Of a stretch of 64,000 nucleotides of DNA, positions 36,833 through 45,147 are shown in pieces (positions within the stretch are counted from its first letter, which is position 1; each line of letters starts with the position of its first letter). The translations under genes were made by a program, and so were the position numbers. Origin of the DNA: Hyphomonadaceae bacterium UKL13-1. Lineage in GTDB: Bacteria > Pseudomonadota > Alphaproteobacteria > Caulobacterales > Aquidulcibacteraceae. The notes under the pieces are model-generated. The model worked only from the letters and a program-made list of their open reading frames with translations. It was not told the DNA's origin and searched no databases. The stretch is from the NCBI GenBank assembly GCA_001602435.1, contig CP012156.1, forward strand, positions 2,500,001 to 2,564,000, given 5' to 3'.

Positions 36833-37484
36833 GCTGACTTGAGGCTTGAATGATGTGGCCTAAGAAAATTCGCCGAAACATCAGAAGTGCAGCCTTGTGG
36901 GCATCGCTGTCTGCCTGCAACACGTGATCGAGGGCAAGTCCGCGAAGGGCGGCAACCATCACGGTGCGAAATGAAATCAAGGTTTCATTTGCCCAGTTTA
37001 GCTCGGCCATATAGTCACAGAACCAGAAATCAAGCTGGTTTTCCGCCACTTCAAAATGTGGGCGGATCGCTTGCGCCAATGCAGGGTCTTGCCGTGCCGC
37101 GACCAATAGTTCAATCGCCGCAAAATGATGCATGCCGAGATGTTGTTCGATGGCCAGATCTATAATGGCAGCAAGTCTTGCTTCAACTCCGGTTACAGCA
37201 CGCAGTTTTGCAAGCACATCTTGACCAGCCCCCAAGGGTAACGCCTCAGCAATAGCCCCCATCAGGTCATTCTTGTCGGCAAAGTGATAGTTCATCGGCC
37301 CGCGAGATATGCCAGCCTCTTTCGAGATGAGGTGCATGCTGGTTTGGGTAAACCCATAAGCCGCTAGGCAGCGAATACCTGTTTCGATAATCAGCGCCCG
37401 CGTCCTGCGGGTCTGTTCTGATTTTGACAAGCCTGGCTCCATACGAGGGACCGAGGCCAAATCGCTTGCTTTAGAGTTGGGCAT
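36825..37484 (-). CDS. TetR-family repressor of the sugar locus
   Basis: TetR-type regulator of about 219 residues. The ATG at 37484 has AAGGA upstream; the open frame extends to 37550 without need. The DNA-binding domain has RALIIETGIRCLAAYGFTQT and the recognition helix region ISKEAGISRGPMNYHFADKNDL. The C-terminal ligand domain is not recognised. It is in one operon with two SGNH esterase genes (overlapping stops and starts) and is the only regulator in the locus. A sugar or a derivative would be the likely inducer. Confidence 0.85.
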   Translation of the reverse strand: MPNSKASDLASVPRMEPGLSKSEQTRRTRALIIETGIRCLAAYGFTQTSMHLISKEAGISRGPMNYHFADKNDLMGAIAEALPLGAGQDVLAKLRAVTGVEARLAAIIDLAIEQHLGMHHFAAIELLVAARQDPALAQAIRPHFEVAENQLDFWFCDYMAELNWANETLISFRTVMVAALRGLALDHVLQADSDAHKAALLMFRRIFLGHIIQASSQHD

Positions 37485-37616
37485 AAAGTCGTGTTCCTTT
37501 GAGAGGAATTTGGGCGATCCAACCCGCCCTCGGTCTGTCTTGTGAGTCACTTAGTTTAATTTTGCTCAAAGCGGAAACCGGCTTTTGAAAATGGACAAGG
37601 ACAGGCTCAAAATTGG

Positions 37617-38270
37617 TCATCGGATGATCACCGCGTCAAGCAGCCGTTGAACTTTTCCCCGGTGATAGCTATCCGCGAAGCAATAAGCTTCAGCCCGCGA
37701 GACGTTCTTTTGAAGGGTCTGAATGGCGCGAAATTTCTCCCAAACGGCAAGATTGTCCGAAAACAGATCGGGCCTTTGAGAGGTATGCAGGCTTAGGGCC
37801 TGATGCTTGGCAGCTGCATGGTCGCTAATGTCGACTGAAAAATCAGGGCAACAGCCCAAGCCTAGCATCGTATCTGCATAAATTAACGCTGACTTGAGCC
37901 CGCAGGCCTGTCGAACGAGCTGGCTTAGGGCGCGGTGATCTGAATGATAGTCATCTGGATGATGGGTGATCACGAGATCGGGTTTAAATGAAGCTAGCGC
38001 CGTCCGCACGGCCACTTGGGACACGGGTGTATCGGTCAGTTCGCCGTCCATAAGAGAAAGACAAATGGGCGTTACACCAACGCTTTCACCCGCCAGCTGC
38101 AGTTCCACCAGGCGCTCATCGGGTTTAGCGTCCGGTGAAAGGCCTGCTTGCCCCGCGGTTGCGACTACCCAACCAACCCGCCACCCCAAGGATTTTAGCT
38201 TCAATAATAGCCCAAGGCAGTATATTTCGACATCGTCAGGATGCGCACCAAAGGCCAGAACTGAGGGCAT
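37617..38270 (-). CDS. PIG-L family deacetylase
   Basis: Zinc-dependent de-N-acetylase-fold enzyme of about 217 residues. The ATG at 38270 gives MPSVLAFGAHPDD; five more codons are possible up to 38285. The metal motif AHPDDVE is at the N-terminus, and HHPDDYHSDHRALS carries the second part of the metal site. It would remove an N-acetyl or N-acyl group from an amino sugar or glycoside. It is the third gene of a run with the MFS and oxidoreductase genes, 20 bp behind the MFS stop, so they are co-transcribed. Confidence 0.88.
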   Translation of the reverse strand: MPSVLAFGAHPDDVEIYCLGLLLKLKSLGWRVGWVVATAGQAGLSPDAKPDERLVELQLAGESVGVTPICLSLMDGELTDTPVSQVAVRTALASFKPDLVITHHPDDYHSDHRALSQLVRQACGLKSALIYADTMLGLGCCPDFSVDISDHAAAKHQALSLHTSQRPDLFSDNLAVWEKFRAIQTLQKNVSRAEAYCFADSYHRGKVQRLLDAVIIR

Positions 38271-38290
38271 TAGCGTCACCTCCATAGCGA

Positions 38291-39646
38291 TTACACCTCC
38301 ACCTGAGTTTGCAGCTTGCGTTCAATTTCCGATCGCAAACGCTTCTGTTCGTGCTCTGTCAGCGGGTAGAACCAAAAAAATGGAGCTGCCAGACCCATGA
38401 TGACCATTGGCACCCAAGCATAGGTCACCAAGAGTGCGAAAAGAGCCTCTGGACTATTGACGGCATTAGCCGTTTGAAAGCCGAACAATGTGGGCAAGGT
38501 CGTGCCAACAAGGGCGCCGAACGCAATCCCGATTTTGCCCAACATGCCCACCATGGCAAAGTAGAGCCCGTTGCGGGCTTGGCCGGTCTTGAGCGTATCA
38601 ATGTCAACGACATCTGCAATCATAGCTCCGATGAGTACCGCTAGGGCTCCGCCACCAAAACCGCGGATGATGATGCAGGCCGCGTAAAGCATGTCATCGT
38701 CTGGCTTTAGGAGCGGGATGGGCGCACTCCATACAGCCATCCACATCACGCCAATGGCCATCGCGCGATGCTTGCCAATGCGCTTGGCTAACCAGAGCCA
38801 AAGCGGGATCGAGAGGATGCCCGCGATGCTTTCAGAGCCCAGAATGATCGGGAATAACTTCCGCGCATCAAAATACTTTTCCATCACGATGATATGCAGG
38901 GTTGCCCCAATGATACCGCCGGCCATCAGAACACCCAGTCCGCCCAAAATCATCATGAAAGGCTTGTTGTCCCCAATCACCTTGAAGCTCTCCTTCAGAG
39001 ATGGCGGCTGGATATGAAGGTCTTCGATCGGGGGTTCGGGCACCAAGGTCAGCGTGATGGCAAACAGGATCGGCATCCCAATGACAAAGGCGACAGCCAT
39101 CGCAAACATCGTTTCTGACAGGCCTTCAGATCCCGATTGCTGCATGATGAAAATCAGGATCAGCGCCAGCAATCCCGACAGACTGCCAAAGCCTTCCCGC
39201 CATCCCGCAACCCGTGCCCGGCCCATATATGTCCGCGATAGTTCTGCCCCCCAAGCTTTGTAGGGCGTATCTAAAACATTGAAGGCAGCGAAGGTGATTG
39301 TTATCCAGAAGCCCGCATAAAGAGCATCCACCTTCACCGGCGGCGCAAAGACCATCCAGCAGCCCAGCATCAGGATTGGAAGGCCTGCCAATATCCATGA
39401 CTTGCGTCTGCCTAAAGGGCTTCGTGTGCGGTCGGATAGGATCCCCACGGTTGGCTCAACAACAATGTCGAACAGGCGCGCAGCAAAAATTATTGCGCCA
39501 ACCAGTTGTAAAGGCAGCCCATGCTCCCCGGAATAGAATCCCGGAATGAATGTTATCAGCGGAGTTAGAGCCATCGCATGAGCCAGAAATGGCAAGGCGT
39601 ATAGGATCGAGATCCGTGTTTCCTTATCGAGCCATGCGTGTTTCAT
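38291..39646 (-). CDS. GPH-type (MFS) sugar:cation symporter
   Basis: Twelve-helix transporter of 451 residues of the glycoside-pentoside-hexuronide group. Features are the early PFLAHAMALTPLITFIPGFYS, the motif DIVVEPTVGILSDRTRSPLGRRKSWI after helix 2 (read in two pieces), and DTPYKAWGAEL. It would bring a mono- or oligosaccharide across the inner membrane with a cation. Its start overlaps the end of the oxidoreductase gene (39643-39646). It is the inner-membrane step of the locus, matching the TonB receptor in the outer membrane. Confidence 0.9.
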   Translation of the reverse strand: MKHAWLDKETRISILYALPFLAHAMALTPLITFIPGFYSGEHGLPLQLVGAIIFAARLFDIVVEPTVGILSDRTRSPLGRRKSWILAGLPILMLGCWMVFAPPVKVDALYAGFWITITFAAFNVLDTPYKAWGAELSRTYMGRARVAGWREGFGSLSGLLALILIFIMQQSGSEGLSETMFAMAVAFVIGMPILFAITLTLVPEPPIEDLHIQPPSLKESFKVIGDNKPFMMILGGLGVLMAGGIIGATLHIIVMEKYFDARKLFPIILGSESIAGILSIPLWLWLAKRIGKHRAMAIGVMWMAVWSAPIPLLKPDDDMLYAACIIIRGFGGGALAVLIGAMIADVVDIDTLKTGQARNGLYFAMVGMLGKIGIAFGALVGTTLPTLFGFQTANAVNSPEALFALLVTYAWVPMVIMGLAAPFFWFYPLTEHEQKRLRSEIERKLQTQVEV

Positions 39647-40752
39647 CTTACCCTCTGATCAGGATTCTTCCATCGTCGGATGGTCTTATGCGTCAGGGGT
39701 TGTGGTCGCTGACAGGATGTTTCGAGAAGCAGAGTTTCGCCCAACTTGGTGCTGGCCTCAATCTTCACCATGGCTTCGAGGCAATGCAACGCGAACTGTG
39801 CATTGGGCCAAGGCGTGTCATAGCCTTCCAAGTGATCAACCAACGCATAAAGCCCGGCAATCCAGAGGCTGTCGTCCCATTCCTCACACGAGGTTTCCAG
39901 TTCGGACCAAGTGCCATAGCGCAGCGCTTGCTGGACCTTGCCACTAAACAAACCGGGAGGTGGCAACGACAGTGAGCCGTTCGTTCCATAGATCTCAAGC
40001 GCAGGGGCGGCACTGCCAACCCCATCAAAGCTAAAAACAAGGTCTGCGATCTGGCCATCTACGAATTTCACTAATGTGCAAACATGGGTTGGCACGCTGA
40101 CGTCAAAGCGATGACCAGCTTTGGGTCCCTTGACTACGATCCGGCTGTTGCTGCTTTGACTCGCGAATGCCGTGACACATTCGATCGGGCCAAATAGGGC
40201 GACCAGAGCGGCTAAGTGATAGATACCCATATCAAATAATGGACCCGCCGCCGGTCCAAATAAGGGGGCCGGATTATGGTGCCATTTGTCCGGGCCAGGA
40301 TACATCAGAATTCCACGCGCTCCGACAATTGTCCCCAAAGCTTCGACATCGAGAAGCTGCCTTACACTTTGTTGAGCGTTACCCAGAAAGGTAGCTGGCG
40401 CGCACGCAAGCGCAAGGCCGCGCTCCGCTGCAAGTTTCATGAGAGATCGTGCTTGGGGGAGATCATGGGCCAAAGGCTTTTCAGAATAGACGTGCTTGCC
40501 CGCCTGAAGCGCCAGCCGCGATACTGCCTCGTGCGCCAGAGGGGGCGTGAGATTCACAACAATGTCGATACTTGGATCTACAACGAGCGCGCGCGTGTCT
40601 TCATCTTTTGCACTTAGTCCGCGTAAGACCAATCGCGGACTTGCCTTAATGCAACTAGCATAACGCCCAGAAATATCCCCGCCGCCAACAATGCCGATAC
40701 CCCATGGTGTATCATTCAGCTTGCGGCGGGGAAAGTCACGCGGGGAGGTCAC
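39643..40752 (-). CDS. Gfo/Idh/MocA-type sugar oxidoreductase with a short Rossmann domain
   Basis: NAD(P)-dependent oxidoreductase of 369 residues. The dinucleotide motif GIVGGGDISG is at the N-terminus, the segment KHVYSEKPLAHDL contains the conserved EKP lysine, and PLFDMGIYHLAALVALFGP has the histidine of the active site. It would oxidise a sugar or sugar derivative. Oddity: between the first strand region (LVLRGLSAKDEDTR) and VDPSIDIVVNLTPP about 20 residues that are normally present are missing, which may be an in-frame deletion. It overlaps the symporter gene and starts two bases before the TonB receptor stop. Confidence 0.85.
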   Translation of the reverse strand: MTSPRDFPRRKLNDTPWGIGIVGGGDISGRYASCIKASPRLVLRGLSAKDEDTRALVVDPSIDIVVNLTPPLAHEAVSRLALQAGKHVYSEKPLAHDLPQARSLMKLAAERGLALACAPATFLGNAQQSVRQLLDVEALGTIVGARGILMYPGPDKWHHNPAPLFGPAAGPLFDMGIYHLAALVALFGPIECVTAFASQSSNSRIVVKGPKAGHRFDVSVPTHVCTLVKFVDGQIADLVFSFDGVGSAAPALEIYGTNGSLSLPPPGLFSGKVQQALRYGTWSELETSCEEWDDSLWIAGLYALVDHLEGYDTPWPNAQFALHCLEAMVKIEASTKLGETLLLETSCQRPQPLTHKTIRRWKNPDQRVR

Positions 40753-40754
40753 GT

Positions 40755-43118
40755 TTAGAAGCGGTAGATCAGGGTCGCGCCATAAGTGCGTGGCTCGCCC
40801 GTGAATTTGAGCGTTGACGTGCCAGTTGGATAGGACGGCACGCCGACGAACGGAAGCACGGATGTCAATTGGCCCAAGATGGCAGCAGAAGTTGCGCGGC
40901 CAAATGTGATCTCATTGGTCAAGTTACGTCCCCAAGCCTCAAGTGCCCAGCCGTTACCTTGCTGACCAATACCTATGCGGGCATTATATTTGGTGTGGGC
41001 CTTTTGGACTTGCAAAAGATTATAGGTGAGTTCGGTATAGACATCAGAGCGATAGAACATATCGGCTTGGGTATAGAATTTCAGATTGTCACCGATGGGT
41101 CGTTCATACCGCCCCACCAAGCTGGCCGACCATTTCGGCGCGTCAGATAAGGGCTTGCCGGACAAGTCGATCTTTCCCGAAGGCCCTTGGGCATTTGGGT
41201 AGGAATCAAAAGTGGCGTCCAAGAAGGTAACCCCACCAGAGAAGGTTAGGTGTTTTGTTGGGCGCGAGACAAAATCCAGTTCGACACCCTTTGACACAAC
41301 ACTCGCCGCATTTTGCAGGAAAAAGCGAAGTTGGTTGTTTGAATCCACAAAGGAGGCGAGTGACTGGAAGTTTGAATAGTCCATGTTGAATAGGACAAGG
41401 CTCAAACTGGTGCGAATTGGCTCGATATATCCTTTAGTCCCAAGTTCGAAATTGTCGACTTGTTCGGAATCGAAGAAGTAGTCAGCCCCTGGAATGTTTC
41501 GTAATAGATTGGCGTCGTCATTGATGCCAAACGCCTTATAACCCCGTGTGTAGGAAGCGTAGGTGTTCCAATTGTCTGACCAGTCATATTGGGCGACAAA
41601 TTTGCCTGTCCATTCACCGCCATCGCGTTGGGTCTTGTTGTCGGGAATTGTTTGGCGCGGCGATAAGGGCGTTCCATTCTGACGGAGCCGCTCAGCAAAC
41701 GCGCTTATCTTCTTGTCGTCATAATTGTAGCGGAGCCCTCCTGTGAAGCTGAGTTGCTCGGAAGCTTTCCATGTTGCTTCGCCAAATAGGGCAGCGTTTC
41801 TGTTTCTGATTAGATTACCACTCGGCGAGAATTGTGCAAAAATGCCACCGCCGCCAATGGCTGCCAATTGTGGATTGATTACCGACGCACTGGTTTCTTC
41901 AACATTCTTCTGGAAGAAGTAAGCACCCAAAAGATAGGTGAGTGCCCGGTCTTTTGGTGAAGTCAGGCGAAATTCCTGGCTGATGTGTCGATTTGTGCGA
42001 CCAACGGCGGGAAAGTTGATCAGATTGAGCGAGGAGAAATCGACGTCAGAGGCAGACGTTTGATTGGCCTGTCTGCCCGCTGTGATCGAAGCCAGTTCAA
42101 ACCCATCGCCGAATTTCCAACGGAAGTCAAAACTACCGGCCACAAGGTCCTGCTCGAAGGTGCTGGCACCATCAACGGCGATAACTTGGTCCTTGAGTTG
42201 ATTGCGTGGAAGCGGTGCCCCGCTACCATTGAACGGATATTGCTGAGAACCTGTTGCAAACCGCGCATAGAGAGCTTCTGGAACATTGTCCCAAACAGGC
42301 TGACAACAATTGATGTCGGTCTTGGAGTATTCCAGCGAAATCGTCAGCTGCAGGGGGCCTTCAGGCGCAACTAACAGCTTGCCGCGCACGCCATAGCTGT
42401 TTTGGTCATTCATATCCTTGCCGGCGAGGTTTTTCAAAAAGCCATCTCGCTTGTTGGAATAGAAGCTGATCCGTCCCAGCATCTCATTTGGGATAAGGGT
42501 CCCGGTGATGCTGGCGGCGAATTGTTGCTTGTTGAAGTCACCCAATGTTGCCCGGACTTCGCCACCAAAGTCCGCCTCCGGCCGCTTGGTCACATAGTTG
42601 ATAATGCCTGCAGGCGAGGCATTGCCGAATTGGGTTGATTGGGGGCCACGGAGGACTTCAACCGCAGCAATATCATTGAAGTCGCCAATGCCGATCGAGG
42701 TGCGATCGGTGAAGATACCATCGACATAAATCCCGACACTTGGCTCGAGAGCCGCACTGCCGCCCGCGGTGGTAACACCACGAATACCGACATTGGACTG
42801 AACCGGTCCTTGGCTGTTTGAAATCACCAAGCTTGGGATCAAGGTGGCGAGTTCTGACATGTTGGTCGCACCACTGTCTTCAATTGTTTGGGAGGTAACA
42901 ACCGAAACAGATAGGGGGGCTTGCAAGACGGTTTGTCCGCGCTTGGTAGCCGTTACGATGATAACCTCTTGGGCTTCAGCTGCATCGGAATTCTGCCCAT
43001 TAGCCGATTGCGCTAGTGCTGGATTGACCGACAGGGCTGCGCCGGAAACGGCCGCTGCGACCAGCAAGGATAAGTGTGAGCATTTGCGCCGCAAAGCGGA
43101 CTTTTTTGAAACTGTCAT
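40755..43118 (-). CDS. TonB-dependent receptor for a saccharide
   Basis: Outer-membrane active transporter of about 787 residues (797 if started at 43148). I chose the ATG at 43118 (MTVSKKSALRRK), preceded by GGGGAAA, since it begins a good signal peptide ending NPALAQ. The plug has EVIIVTATKRGQTVLQAPLSV and RGPQSTQFG; the 22-strand barrel ends in an aromatic residue (ATLIYRF). It is the first gene of the minus-strand sugar operon and is divergent from the glycosidase genes, with a 146-bp promoter region between. Substrate inferred from the context to be an oligosaccharide. Confidence 0.92.
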   Translation of the reverse strand: MTVSKKSALRRKCSHLSLLVAAAVSGAALSVNPALAQSANGQNSDAAEAQEVIIVTATKRGQTVLQAPLSVSVVTSQTIEDSGATNMSELATLIPSLVISNSQGPVQSNVGIRGVTTAGGSAALEPSVGIYVDGIFTDRTSIGIGDFNDIAAVEVLRGPQSTQFGNASPAGIINYVTKRPEADFGGEVRATLGDFNKQQFAASITGTLIPNEMLGRISFYSNKRDGFLKNLAGKDMNDQNSYGVRGKLLVAPEGPLQLTISLEYSKTDINCCQPVWDNVPEALYARFATGSQQYPFNGSGAPLPRNQLKDQVIAVDGASTFEQDLVAGSFDFRWKFGDGFELASITAGRQANQTSASDVDFSSLNLINFPAVGRTNRHISQEFRLTSPKDRALTYLLGAYFFQKNVEETSASVINPQLAAIGGGGIFAQFSPSGNLIRNRNAALFGEATWKASEQLSFTGGLRYNYDDKKISAFAERLRQNGTPLSPRQTIPDNKTQRDGGEWTGKFVAQYDWSDNWNTYASYTRGYKAFGINDDANLLRNIPGADYFFDSEQVDNFELGTKGYIEPIRTSLSLVLFNMDYSNFQSLASFVDSNNQLRFFLQNAASVVSKGVELDFVSRPTKHLTFSGGVTFLDATFDSYPNAQGPSGKIDLSGKPLSDAPKWSASLVGRYERPIGDNLKFYTQADMFYRSDVYTELTYNLLQVQKAHTKYNARIGIGQQGNGWALEAWGRNLTNEITFGRATSAAILGQLTSVLPFVGVPSYPTGTSTLKFTGEPRTYGATLIYRF

Positions 43119-43231
43119 GGCTTTCCCCAGTGTAATCATGGCACTCATCCTTGCTCATGCGAGCTTTCATCACTTGCAGGTAAGTTAGCGCCCTTGACTT
43201 AGAACATGACACGGGATTTATAGATGTCAAC

Positions 43232-43241
43232 ATGCATGCAT
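43232..43241. promoter_or_regulatory. Candidate operator palindrome in the divergent sugar promoter
   Basis: ATGCATGCAT is a perfect 10-bp palindrome in the gap between the TonB receptor and glycosidase genes. The location fits a shared operator for the TetR protein of this locus, but such a short palindrome can arise by chance. Confidence 0.25.
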
Positions 43242-43264
43242 ACGTTTTATGGGGCCCTTGATTG

Positions 43265-45091
43265 ATGATCAAACTGAAGGAAGGTGATACTTATGTGGTC
43301 GCCCTAGAGACAGGTGAGATTGGGGGGACCGGGTCTGGCCTTTACCAGCGCGATACGCGTTGGCTATCAGTCTGGCGCTGGGACTTGGGTGCCGCTTCCC
43401 GTCTTGCGTCTCAAAGCAGCGGCGACGAGCTCTTCCAGTATTTTGCTCACGTGAATAGCCATAAGGCCCAAATCATCGGCATCGAACGACAACTTCGGGT
43501 CTTAGGCGATGGGGTGAATGACCACTTGCTCATCACCAATACGAGCTTGGACGACCAGACCCTCACGATCCGGCTTGATCAGGAAGCTGACTTCCGGGAT
43601 GTGTTTATGATCTGGGCGCAAAAGGACTTAGACCCCGCCACTCCAATCGTGGAGGTGCAAACACCATCAACCCGAACATTTACTCGACGAGCCTCCGACG
43701 GTGTCGTTTCGACCTTGGAAATTGCCTTTACGCCACCTGTGCAAGACGGGGCCTGGACCCTTGAGCTCGCCCCAGGCGAGAGCCGTGAAATCCGTGTGAC
43801 GGCGCACATCTCCCATAGCGGCCTGCCAATTGAAGACACAGCAAACCGGGTTTCTTTGCCTGACAAAGCCGATTTTCTCGCCCGCAATGCCCTCGCTCTT
43901 CAAAGCCCGGACTGGCAAACCGCTTATGACCAAGCCGTCAAGGACTTGAGAACGCTGCTTCTGCCAACTCGATTTGGCCCATATCCAGCCGCCGGCTTGC
44001 CAAACTTCGTCAATTTCTTCGGTCGAGACGCGCTTATTACGTCCATGATGATCGGACCGCAGAATGCTGACATTAGCCGATCCATCCTCAGATTTCTTGC
44101 CCACCATCAGGGGACGCAGATTGACCCCTTCCGTGAGGAAGAACCTGGCAAGATCCTGCACGAGATCCGGCGGGGCGAGTTGAGCCGGACCAACATTGTC
44201 CCCTTTGGGCGCTACTACGGATCGGTTGATTCTACGGCCTTGTTCATTATGGCGCTCGGCCACTATGTCCAAGAAACTGGCGATACAGCGCTTGCTGTCG
44301 AACTTCAGGACAATTGGACAAAAGCTTTAGCTTGGCTGGTGAATTGCCAGACAGCTGAAGGCCTGATCCGGTTCAAGCCTTCTGGCTCCGGGCTAACCGT
44401 GCAATCATGGAAAGACTCCCATGACTCCATGAACCACGCTGATGGCTCACCGGCAGCTGCGCCATTGGCGGTGGCCGAAGTTCAAGGATATGCTTATGCG
44501 GCATTTATCGCCGCGTCAGACCTTTTTTCCTTGGCGGGAGACAGCGAAAACGCAGGCGTCTATAAAGAACGAGCTGGGCGACTTAGAGACAATTTCCATA
44601 CATTGTTTTGGCTACCCGACTTGAATACCTATGCGATGGCACTTGATGCGGAAGATCGCCCATTACTTGTGCACTCGTCCGATCCAGGCCATCTTTTATG
44701 GTGTGGCATTGTCCCAGATGACATTGCGCCAATCCTAGTCGCATCTCTGTTCCAGCCTGAATGCTGGACAGGCTGGGGTTTGCGCACACTTGGAAGTGGC
44801 GAAAAACGCTACAATCCGGTGTCTTATCATAATGGAAGTGTTTGGCCGCATGACACAGCCCTTTTTGGCGCTGGGTTGGCGCGATACGGCTTTAAGGACG
44901 AAGTCCAACTGGTAGCTCAAAGCCTCGTTTCACTCGCCTTGAATATGCCAGGCAATTCGCTGCCAGAGCTGGTGGCTGGCTTTGCCCGAACGCCGAACAA
45001 ACCACCTATTGCCTATACCCATGCGTGTGCGCCACAGTCTTGGGCTGCTGCTGGCCTGATCATGATGACAAGGCTCGCAAGTGGGCTTTAA
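43265..45091 (+). CDS. Amylo-alpha-1,6-glucosidase/debranching-type glycosidase
   Basis: Cytoplasmic glycosidase of about 608 residues. The ATG at 43265 is preferred to the TTG before it. The N-terminal domain (LKEGDTYVVALETGEIGG, GLYQRDTRWLSVW) is of the type found before (alpha/alpha)6 debranching enzymes. The catalytic barrel has FVNFFGRDALITSMM, YGSVDSTALFIMALG and YHNGSVWPHDTALFG. It would hydrolyse an alpha-glycosidic or related bond in the imported sugar. No signal peptide is visible. Its end overlaps the frame of the GH3 gene, which begins 57 bp after its stop. Confidence 0.82.
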   Translation: MIKLKEGDTYVVALETGEIGGTGSGLYQRDTRWLSVWRWDLGAASRLASQSSGDELFQYFAHVNSHKAQIIGIERQLRVLGDGVNDHLLITNTSLDDQTLTIRLDQEADFRDVFMIWAQKDLDPATPIVEVQTPSTRTFTRRASDGVVSTLEIAFTPPVQDGAWTLELAPGESREIRVTAHISHSGLPIEDTANRVSLPDKADFLARNALALQSPDWQTAYDQAVKDLRTLLLPTRFGPYPAAGLPNFVNFFGRDALITSMMIGPQNADISRSILRFLAHHQGTQIDPFREEEPGKILHEIRRGELSRTNIVPFGRYYGSVDSTALFIMALGHYVQETGDTALAVELQDNWTKALAWLVNCQTAEGLIRFKPSGSGLTVQSWKDSHDSMNHADGSPAAAPLAVAEVQGYAYAAFIAASDLFSLAGDSENAGVYKERAGRLRDNFHTLFWLPDLNTYAMALDAEDRPLLVHSSDPGHLLWCGIVPDDIAPILVASLFQPECWTGWGLRTLGSGEKRYNPVSYHNGSVWPHDTALFGAGLARYGFKDEVQLVAQSLVSLALNMPGNSLPELVAGFARTPNKPPIAYTHACAPQSWAAAGLIMMTRLASGL

Positions 45092-45147
45092 CTGCAGCTG
45101 AATTCGTCGGCAGTCAACTGATTGCCGGGCCATCAGAAAGTGTGGAC

